Assembly: GCA_021635425.1 (NCBI GenBank)
Contig: JAJWOJ010000004.1
Span: 1 to 25,499 of the forward strand
Length of the DNA: 25,499 bases
Direction of reading: 5' to 3'
Source of the DNA: Clostridiales bacterium
GTDB taxonomy: Bacteria > Bacillota > Clostridia > Christensenellales > Borkfalkiaceae
Shown one piece after another: positions 15,919 through 23,214 of the stretch (the stretch's first letter is position 1; each line of letters opens with the position of its first letter). The position numbers and the translations under genes are program-made. The notes below the pieces were generated by a model. That model was not told the DNA's origin. It ran no database searches and was given only the letters and a program-made list of their open reading frames with translations.

Positions 15919-16773
15919 GTGAAAAAATTTACAGCGGCAATTTTCGCTTTTCTGCTTCTTTTTATGTCCGCGTGCGCGGAATCGGGAAACCCGCAGAGCG
16001 CGAGCGATAAAACAAGCGATAGCATAAACAGCGAAAAAGAGGATGACGGCGTGAATAAAGAATATAAAAAGTATTTTACTTTAAGTTTCGACGACGGAAC
16101 TTACGAAGACGAAAAAATGATCGTTCTTTTGAAAAAATACGGAATAAAAGCGTCCTTTTGCATAAACACGGGTCTTATGGACGGCAACGACGTTATAGAA
16201 GTTGCGGGGAAATGGCGCAGAATGAATTTTGAGTACGCCAAAAAAAACAAGGTGTACGAGGGGTTCGACGTCATCTCCCATGGTTTTAAGCACAAGGAGC
16301 TTACAGCCCTCGGAGAAAGCGAAATCATCTCCGAAATCAGGCAGGATGGGGAAAATATCGCAAAACTTACCGACAAATCGCCCGTCGGCTTTGCTTATCC
16401 CGGAGGAACGGCATATTATAACGGTTATATAACCGACATTATGCTTTCCTCCACCGATATCCGCTTTGCGAGAGACACCGACGACACTTTTTCGTTTTCC
16501 CTCCCCGAAAACTTCATGGCATGGAAACCGACGTGCAGCCTGCTCGACAACAAGCTTTTTTCCCTTGCGGAGAGGTTCATAAACGCCGAAGCAACCGAAG
16601 ACATGTTGTTTTACGGCTGGGATCACCCGTGGGCGATAACGGCTTACAACGCGTGGAATAAGGTTGAAAAACTTTTCAAAATGCTTAAAGAAGCAGGCGA
16701 CATTATTTTTGTTTCTAACACCGAATTTTACGAACTGTTTAAAGATAAAATCCCATCCGAACCGACTATTTAA
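15919..16773 (+). CDS. Lipoprotein polysaccharide deacetylase (NodB/CE4), GTG start
   Basis: This is the exported paralogue of the preceding deacetylase. The lipobox MSAC gives Cys19 as the lipid anchor, then a low-complexity linker runs to about residue 48. NodB motifs: SFDDG (D58, D59), H121-x3-H125 (SHGFKH, lacking the Pro seen in the cytosolic copy), AYPGG (159-163) and WDHPW (H236). It probably removes N- or O-acetyl groups from the polymer at the cell surface. The start must be GTG at 15919, because this is the only nearby start that keeps the signal peptide; AGGTG four bases upstream serves as the ribosome site. It begins one nucleotide after the previous stop. Confidence 0.87.
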   Translation: MKKFTAAIFAFLLLFMSACAESGNPQSASDKTSDSINSEKEDDGVNKEYKKYFTLSFDDGTYEDEKMIVLLKKYGIKASFCINTGLMDGNDVIEVAGKWRRMNFEYAKKNKVYEGFDVISHGFKHKELTALGESEIISEIRQDGENIAKLTDKSPVGFAYPGGTAYYNGYITDIMLSSTDIRFARDTDDTFSFSLPENFMAWKPTCSLLDNKLFSLAERFINAEATEDMLFYGWDHPWAITAYNAWNKVEKLFKMLKEAGDIIFVSNTEFYELFKDKIPSEPTI

Positions 16774-16793
16774 TTATTCAAAAAATATATCGA

Positions 16794-16807
16794 TAATCGA
16801 CTTATAG
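16794..16807 (+). repeat. Short dispersed repeat TAATCGACTTATAG, copy inside the operon
   Basis: It is identical to 685-698 and 25187-25200. Here it lies in the 46-nt gap before the GDPD gene and runs directly into that gene's ribosome site (GGGAG, 16807-16811), followed by TTTTGCATG, a string also found after copy 1. It may be an inserted repeat or a regulatory element. Confidence 0.6.
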
Positions 16808-16819
16808 GGAGATTTTTGC

Positions 16820-18643
16820 ATGAAGAAACCAATTTTGCTTGTGCTTCTTTTAAGCCTTGTTTTAACCTTTATGTTCACGCTTAATCCCGTTTCGGGCAAC
16901 GCTTCCGATTGGTATCCCGACGATAAGCTTTCAAACGGCGAAAACTCTTATGGCACGTCGTCAGTAAGCTTCGAACCCGTGGGGATTGCAGACGTTACGA
17001 GCGAGGAAATACTCAAAAGCTTTGCATCCGAGGTTAAACCCGCCACCGCGATTTTAACGCTCGACGACGATATCAACGTTACGGCGAAAAACGGCGACGT
17101 TATTTCGACTTTGGCTGAAGCTCTGGACAATTATCTTAAAAAGGACGTTATCCCCATTTTGAAAATAGCGGACAAAGCTCAGGCGGAAAAGCTTATCAAC
17201 CGGTTTAAAACGGACAGGGAGATTTTGGACGTTGCGGTGTTAAGCTCGGATGCGGAAGCCGTGGGAACGTTCAGGGCGAAATATCCTTACGTCCGCGGAA
17301 TTGTCGAGTTCGACGAAAACGCAGACATAACCGAAATTTATAAAATAGCAAACAAAAACGGCGCAAACGTCTGCATCATCCCCGAAAAACTCGCTACCGT
17401 CAAAAACGTGCGTTACATTCAAGGGAGATTCAAAACGGTGTGGGTGAGAGCCGAAAACGATACCGATTCTTCAATCAGAAACTCCGTTACAAGCGGAGCT
17501 TACGGCGTTATAACCGAAAATATCGCCGCGTTCAAAGCCGCCCTCGCTTCTTTTGAAAACGGGCTTACAAGGCTCCCTTTCAACGTCGCTCACAGAGGGC
17601 TTCCCGACATGTACAACGAAAACTCCGTTTCGGGAACACTTGCCGCAATTAAAGCCGGCGCAACGCACGTCGAACTCGATTGCTACCTTACAACCGATAA
17701 CGAAATCGTATTCATGCACGACGCGGGGCTTCAGAGAACTTCCACGGGAACGGGAAACATCGAAACCTACTCTTCAAAAGATCTGAAAAAATTCCGTTTA
17801 AAGCAGTTCGAAGACGAAGCTATTCCGTTTTTCGAAGATATTGCGGGCGCGCTTAAAGGAACGGACGTCGTCCTTGTTCTCGAGATAAAATCGCAGAAAA
17901 CGGAAATCGTGGACGCGCTTAAAGAAAAACTCGTAGGCTCGGGCATCGAAAATCAGATCGTCGTCATTTCCTTCCACGAAGCGCAGCTCAGGAAAATGGC
18001 GGAAGTTCTCCCCGAAATTCCCTCGGCGGATTTAAACGGAAAATCTTCCGACACTATAAAAGCGATTTTGAAGAAATCGGGCGAATATAACTGCGGCATA
18101 GACTATAACTACAACGCGCTCGATGACGATAAGATAAAGGCTCTTATATGCCGCGGATTTATTCCGTGGACGTGGACTTACTCGGGCGATTATGCGATTA
18201 CGCTCGCGCTCGAACAGGGCTTCACGGGCTTGACCAATAACGATGCAGACTCGCTCGCGAAAATGCCTGTCATGATCGAGGGAAAGGACAAAACGGATAA
18301 AATCCCCGCAGTCGGCGAAGAAATCGAACTTACGGCGACGGAATACGGCGGCGAAAAGAAGGACGTTAAAGGTACGATAATAAGCGTTAAAGCTTTAGCC
18401 GACGGAAAATACGAGGTGTTTGCAAAATACAACCCGACGGATTATTTCCTCTCCGTTATGCTTTACACGCAGAAATACGCCGTAACCGTTGAAACGCCCG
18501 CAAACGAATCCCCTGCGGAAAGCGGAAACGGAAGCACGCCCGCAAAAAGCGGATGCGGCTCGGCGGCGGCGGGCGGAGCGATTATTCCGCTTATCATAGC
18601 CGCAGCGGTAATCGCAATCAAAAAAGGTAAAAAAGATGACTGA
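16820..18643 (+). CDS. Exported GDPD-family phosphodiesterase with degenerate N-terminal domain and C-terminal sorting-like tail
   Basis: This is a secreted glycerophosphodiester-phosphodiesterase-type enzyme. After a signal peptide (about 1-27), residues 28-250 look like a second, catalytically dead GDPD-like barrel, with strand/helix patterns such as VIPILKI and GAYGVITEN but no HR...E...D...H set. The active domain follows at about 253-480: H258-R259, E267-N268, E285-x-D287, H300-D301 and E355-x-K357, the metal and catalytic residues expected for GDPD. A small beta domain follows (about 485-565). The C-terminus is SGCGS, a hydrophobic helix and KKGKKDD, like the end of the 1306-residue surface protein. 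In this operon it may remove glycerophosphate-type substituents from the glycan or attack teichoic-acid-like polymers. Lipid scavenging is the alternative. Confidence 0.86.
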   Translation: MKKPILLVLLLSLVLTFMFTLNPVSGNASDWYPDDKLSNGENSYGTSSVSFEPVGIADVTSEEILKSFASEVKPATAILTLDDDINVTAKNGDVISTLAEALDNYLKKDVIPILKIADKAQAEKLINRFKTDREILDVAVLSSDAEAVGTFRAKYPYVRGIVEFDENADITEIYKIANKNGANVCIIPEKLATVKNVRYIQGRFKTVWVRAENDTDSSIRNSVTSGAYGVITENIAAFKAALASFENGLTRLPFNVAHRGLPDMYNENSVSGTLAAIKAGATHVELDCYLTTDNEIVFMHDAGLQRTSTGTGNIETYSSKDLKKFRLKQFEDEAIPFFEDIAGALKGTDVVLVLEIKSQKTEIVDALKEKLVGSGIENQIVVISFHEAQLRKMAEVLPEIPSADLNGKSSDTIKAILKKSGEYNCGIDYNYNALDDDKIKALICRGFIPWTWTYSGDYAITLALEQGFTGLTNNDADSLAKMPVMIEGKDKTDKIPAVGEEIELTATEYGGEKKDVKGTIISVKALADGKYEVFAKYNPTDYFLSVMLYTQKYAVTVETPANESPAESGNGSTPAKSGCGSAAAGGAIIPLIIAAAVIAIKKGKKDD

Positions 18644-20264
18644 AAACATTGATTTTTTGCTTCCCGTAAAAATCGCGCTCATCGAGGGCGATATACAAAA
18701 CGCGGAAAGCCTTTTGGAAAATAAAACAAAGCAGATAGGTCTCGGAGAAAACGACGTCGCTATTGTTTGCGGCAAAGCTCGGATCGTTCTCGATTTCGGC
18801 AAAGAAATTCAGGGCGGCATGCGCATTTTAACGCATTATATCGACGACGGCGCACCCGTTAAAATCCGCTTCGGCGAATCGTTAAGCGAAGCGATTACCC
18901 CTATAAGCGTTAAAAACGCGACGAACGACCATTCTCTTAGAGATTTCGAGCTTAATCTTCCTCAGCTTTCTGACGGAACTTACGGGCAGACGGGGTTCAG
19001 ATTTATCTGTCTCGAATTCAAAACGGGTAAATACCGCATTAAAAGCGTTTACGCGAAGAGCGTAACCGAAAATCATGAAATAATCGGCAGTTTTTGCTGT
19101 AACGACGAAAGGATAAACGAAATTTATTCGGTTTCGCAAAGAACCCTTCTCCTCTGTCTGCAAGGCGGAATGATCTGGGACGGCATTAAGCGCGACCGTC
19201 TTGTGTGGATAGGCGACCTTCACCCCGAAACACTCGGACTTCTCTACACTACGGGCGCGATAAAAAACATCGAAAACTGTCTTGATTTCGCCGCAAAGGA
19301 GACCGCCCCGACGGACTGGATGAACGGGCTTACGGCATACTCTTTCTGGTGGATAACCGTACTTTACGATTATTATGAATTTACGGCGAACAAAGAGTTC
19401 GTTTTTGCCCATGCGGACTACCTCGAAGCGCTTATCGCCCACACGGAAAGCCTTATAGCGGGCGACGGCTCGACAAACTTCCCGAGCGATTTTCTCGACT
19501 GGCCGACAAGCGGAACGAAGGACGGCGCGGAAGGCGTTGCGGCTTTATGTAAACTCGCATGCGAAAAGGCGGCGAAGCTTCTTGAAATTGCGGGAAAGGA
19601 CCCGACAAAAGCCAACCTTGCCGCGGCGAAACTTTCGAAAAGAAAGCGCGCCGCGCTTACGGCAAAGCAATCGATAGCGATGAATTATCTCGCGTTCGGC
19701 AAAAACGCGGAAGAGACGGGCAAAGCTCTCACCGAAAACGGCGCTCACGGCTTATCCGCGTTCATGAGCTACTATATCCTCTCCGCGATAAAGCAAACCG
19801 CGGGCGGGGAAGCGGCTATAAACGTAATGAAAGAATATTACGGCGGAATGCTCGACAAGGGCGCGACTTCTTTCTGGGAAGATTTCGACGTAAGCTGGAT
19901 AGCGGAAAGCGGAAGAATAGACGAACTGCCGAAAGAGGGGCAAAAAGACATACACGGCGACTACGGTAAATATTGTTACACGGGTTTTCGTCATTCGCTC
20001 TGCCACGGTTGGTCGTGCGGAGCGATAGAATTTCTTGCGGAGAACGTACTCGGCATAAGCGTTACCGAAGCGGGCTGCAAAAAAATCACGATTTCGCCCG
20101 ATCTCGGCGGACTTGAATTCGCAAAAGGCACATTCCCCACTCCTTACGGAAAGGTGATTATAAGCCACAAACGCACGAAAAAGGGAATAATTTCCGAAAT
20201 AATTGCGCCGAAAGATATAGAAATCACAGCCATAGCTTGCATCGCGGAAATAAAAAGAGTATAA
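18636..20264 (+). CDS. GH78-family alpha-L-rhamnosidase-like glycoside hydrolase, cytosolic
   Basis: It would remove terminal alpha-L-rhamnose from imported oligosaccharides; there is no signal peptide. An N-terminal beta-sandwich (about 40-150) leads into an (alpha/alpha)6 barrel with the GH78 active-site segment WDGIKRDRLVWIGD (D182 to D194), YSFWWITVLYDYYEF, DFLDWPTSG and LCHGWSCGA (456-463). In the reference motif of Bacillus RhaB-type enzymes the position five residues after the first Asp is Glu; here it is Asp187, a conservative change that could alter catalysis. At 542 residues it is shorter than most GH78 proteins. It overlaps the preceding gene by 8 nt, with the ribosome site inside that gene. 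Confidence 0.85.
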   Translation: MTENIDFLLPVKIALIEGDIQNAESLLENKTKQIGLGENDVAIVCGKARIVLDFGKEIQGGMRILTHYIDDGAPVKIRFGESLSEAITPISVKNATNDHSLRDFELNLPQLSDGTYGQTGFRFICLEFKTGKYRIKSVYAKSVTENHEIIGSFCCNDERINEIYSVSQRTLLLCLQGGMIWDGIKRDRLVWIGDLHPETLGLLYTTGAIKNIENCLDFAAKETAPTDWMNGLTAYSFWWITVLYDYYEFTANKEFVFAHADYLEALIAHTESLIAGDGSTNFPSDFLDWPTSGTKDGAEGVAALCKLACEKAAKLLEIAGKDPTKANLAAAKLSKRKRAALTAKQSIAMNYLAFGKNAEETGKALTENGAHGLSAFMSYYILSAIKQTAGGEAAINVMKEYYGGMLDKGATSFWEDFDVSWIAESGRIDELPKEGQKDIHGDYGKYCYTGFRHSLCHGWSCGAIEFLAENVLGISVTEAGCKKITISPDLGGLEFAKGTFPTPYGKVIISHKRTKKGIISEIIAPKDIEITAIACIAEIKRV

Positions 20265-20271
20265 TACCCGT

Positions 20272-23196
20272 ATGGATAAAAAAAACGATTTAAGTTTCAA
20301 ACAACTTAAAAGCCCGTCCGCGGAATATCGCGGCAAGCCATTCTGGGCGTGGAACGGAAAAATTGAAAAAAGCGAAGTTAAACGACAGGTCGAAGCCTTT
20401 AAAAAAATGGGCTTCGGCGGAGCGTTCATTCATTCCCGCACCGGGCTTTTAACAGAATACATGAGCGACGAGTGGCTTGGCGACGTTAAATTCGCCGCCG
20501 AAACTCTGCACGAAAACGGGCTTATCGCCTATCTTTACGACGAAGACCGCTGGCCGAGCGGCACTTGCGGCGGATACGTCACCGAAGAAAAAAACTTCCG
20601 CGCAAAATTCATGATATACGACGAAGTTACCGATATATACGAAAAGCCCGAAAATTTCCTCGGGCTTTTTGCCGTTGAATTCGGCGAAAACGGCGCGGCA
20701 AAGTCTTTCCGCAAAATCACTTCGCCAAGCGAAAAAACGGACGGCGAAAGGGTTTTCGTGTTTTATTACGGCTACATGCAGCCCGACACTTTTTACAACG
20801 GCTACACTTATGCCGACACGATGAACAAAGCCGCAACCGAGCGTTTTCTCGCCTTAACGCACGAAAAATATTATGAAGCGTTCGGCGAGCTTTTCGGAAC
20901 GGTCATAAAAGGCATTTTCACCGACGAACCGCACCGCAACCCCTATCTTAACGGATTCGGCAGAAAAGAAAAGCGTGCAGAAAAGGAAATCCCTTACACC
21001 TATGCTCTTTTTGATGAATTTAAGAAACGCAAGGGCTATAAAATAGAAGACCGCCTGCCCCTTTTGTGGTTCGGCGACGCCGAAAACGAATTCTGCAAAG
21101 AGGCTTACGACCTTATCGAAGTCGAGCAGGAACTTTTCCTCGAAAATTTTGCCGTTCCCTACAGGGACTGGTGCCGCGCTCACAAAATCGCAGTTACGGG
21201 GCATGTTCTGCACGAGGACAACCTCGCGGCGCAGACGACCATGTGCGGAAGCGTGATGAGATATTACGAGTTTATGGATATGCCCGGCATGGACAATCTT
21301 TGCGAGGATAATTTTGCAATAAACGTTCCGTCGCTCGTAAAATCGGTGGCAAAACAACTCGGCAAAAAATTTGTCTTGGACGAACTTTACGCCGCAACGG
21401 GTTGGAAAATGACTTTTGCCGACTATAAACGCACGGGCGACTGGCAAAGCATGGGAGGAATCAATCTTCGCTGCCCGCACTTGAGCTGGTATACGATGAA
21501 AGGGGAAGCCAAGCGCGACTACCCCGCAAGTTTACTCACGCAATCGGCGTGGTATGAAGATTTCGATTTCGTCGAAGGCTATTTTTCAAGGCTTCAGTAC
21601 CTTCTCACCGAGGGCGAAGAAGAAATCGATACGGCGATAATAAACCCCGTCGAATCGCTCTGGGGGCTTGTGAACGAACGTTCTTTCGTGAACTGTTTCG
21701 GCTCGGAAAACCCGACGATAAACAAGCTCGAAAAGGAATATTACGAACTTTTCCGCTATATCCGTCTTAACGGCGGCGCGGCGGATTATATTGACGAGGG
21801 AATTTTCGCCTCTCACGGCGGCGCGGAAAAAGGCGAAATAACCGTCGGCGAAAAACGCTATAAAAAGATTATTTTAAACGGAAACGTCAATCTGCGCAGC
21901 ACGACGCTCGCCGCGTTGAAAGAATTTATAAAAGGCGGCGGAACGCTTATCGTTGCGGGCGATTATCCCCGCTATCTAGACGGCGAAAAGCACGATTTTT
22001 CGGACGATCTGAAAGGTTCGGTTTATGTGGGATTTAACCCCGCTAAAGTTCTCGAACTTATAAAGAAACCCGACTATTCAGCGGAAAACGACGAAATAAT
22101 TGCGGAAAAACGCAAATTTCCAAGCGGAGAATGCTATTTCTTCTTAAACCGCGCGGAAGGCAGGACAACTTGCAAAGTTTCAATCGAAAACGCTAAAAAC
22201 CCCGCCGTAATCGACCTTTCAAGCGGAAATCTCCTGCCGCTCGGATTTACAAAGACGGGCGAGCGCGTAGAAATCGAAAAGACTTTCGAGCGCGGCGAAC
22301 TGCTCGCATTGTATTTCTCCGATAAACCGCTTTTAACTGCGGGAAAAACCGTTTATAAGGAAGTTTCGCTCCCCGAAGAGTTCGATTTCGAGCTTTCCGA
22401 GCCGAATTTTATGCCGCTCGACGGGTGGAGATGCTATATAAATGGCGAGTATTTCTGCGAGGACGAAATACTCGCCGCGGACATAAAACTGAGAGATAAA
22501 TTCGGAATGTCCCGCCGCCACGGCGAAATGGTTCAGCCGTGGTTTCGGAACAAGTTTTTCCCCGAGCCGAAACCGAGCGGAAGAATCACTCTTTCGTTCG
22601 AATTCATCGTTAAAGACCGCCCGAAAAACATCTCGCTCATGACCGAAGATCCCAATGCGGACATAAGCATAAACGGAATTTCGTTAAACGACGTAAAAAC
22701 CGAAAACGGATATATCGACGTATGTTTCAAAACCAAGAAAATACCCGAAAACGCTATGAAAATCGGGATTAACAAAATCGATATTTCCTTCGATTTTACC
22801 GACCGTTACGACATCGAAGCCGTATACTTAATCGGAGATTTCGGAGTGTCTATGAGCGACGAAATAACGGCTATGCCGAAGAAACTTCGCTTAGGCGATA
22901 TCTCGGCTCAAGGGTTTAAATATTACGGCGGCAGAATAAAACTGTCTGCGCCGCTTTCAAACGGAAATTACAAAGTATCGGCAAACGAACTACCCGCGGC
23001 GATCGCGTATTTCAACAATTCCCCCGTAGCGTTTATGCCCTATGAAACGGAATTTTCGGTAACGGATGAAAAACTCACGGCGGAAATAGTTTTAACTCGC
23101 CAAAATACATTCGGCACGACGATAAACGGCAGCGCGCGCCAAGGCTTGATTAAACAAGGCTTACCCGAACGCTTACGTTTATATCGCAAAAAATAA
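20272..23196 (+). CDS. GH106-family alpha-L-rhamnosidase-like glycoside hydrolase, cytosolic
   Basis: This is a large (974-residue) protein of the Glyco_hydro_106 type without a signal peptide. The N-terminal barrel shows the family pattern: KPFWAWNGKI (about 22-31), GGAFIHSRTGL, YLYDEDRWPSGTCGG (from about 87), FTDEP (D218-E219), DELYAATGW (E371) and the HLSWYTMKGEAKRDYP segment. E219 and E371 are the candidate catalytic acids by analogy with characterised GH106. A Rossmann-like or glutamine-amidotransferase-like middle region follows (about 430-620), then C-terminal jelly-roll sugar-binding domains. The last of these has the typical FMPYETEFSVTDEKL ... NTFGT ending. It sits 7 nt after the GH78 gene with a poor ribosome site. 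It probably works in sequence with GH78 on differently linked rhamnose. Confidence 0.85.
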   Translation: MDKKNDLSFKQLKSPSAEYRGKPFWAWNGKIEKSEVKRQVEAFKKMGFGGAFIHSRTGLLTEYMSDEWLGDVKFAAETLHENGLIAYLYDEDRWPSGTCGGYVTEEKNFRAKFMIYDEVTDIYEKPENFLGLFAVEFGENGAAKSFRKITSPSEKTDGERVFVFYYGYMQPDTFYNGYTYADTMNKAATERFLALTHEKYYEAFGELFGTVIKGIFTDEPHRNPYLNGFGRKEKRAEKEIPYTYALFDEFKKRKGYKIEDRLPLLWFGDAENEFCKEAYDLIEVEQELFLENFAVPYRDWCRAHKIAVTGHVLHEDNLAAQTTMCGSVMRYYEFMDMPGMDNLCEDNFAINVPSLVKSVAKQLGKKFVLDELYAATGWKMTFADYKRTGDWQSMGGINLRCPHLSWYTMKGEAKRDYPASLLTQSAWYEDFDFVEGYFSRLQYLLTEGEEEIDTAIINPVESLWGLVNERSFVNCFGSENPTINKLEKEYYELFRYIRLNGGAADYIDEGIFASHGGAEKGEITVGEKRYKKIILNGNVNLRSTTLAALKEFIKGGGTLIVAGDYPRYLDGEKHDFSDDLKGSVYVGFNPAKVLELIKKPDYSAENDEIIAEKRKFPSGECYFFLNRAEGRTTCKVSIENAKNPAVIDLSSGNLLPLGFTKTGERVEIEKTFERGELLALYFSDKPLLTAGKTVYKEVSLPEEFDFELSEPNFMPLDGWRCYINGEYFCEDEILAADIKLRDKFGMSRRHGEMVQPWFRNKFFPEPKPSGRITLSFEFIVKDRPKNISLMTEDPNADISINGISLNDVKTENGYIDVCFKTKKIPENAMKIGINKIDISFDFTDRYDIEAVYLIGDFGVSMSDEITAMPKKLRLGDISAQGFKYYGGRIKLSAPLSNGNYKVSANELPAAIAYFNNSPVAFMPYETEFSVTDEKLTAEIVLTRQNTFGTTINGSARQGLIKQGLPERLRLYRKK

Positions 23197-23214
23197 AATT
23201 ATAGGAATTTATCG

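Noticed and set aside
6258..18643. LPXTG sortase signals in the exported proteins
   Set aside because: No LPXTG or near variant precedes the C-terminal helices; the shared feature is Gly-Cys instead.
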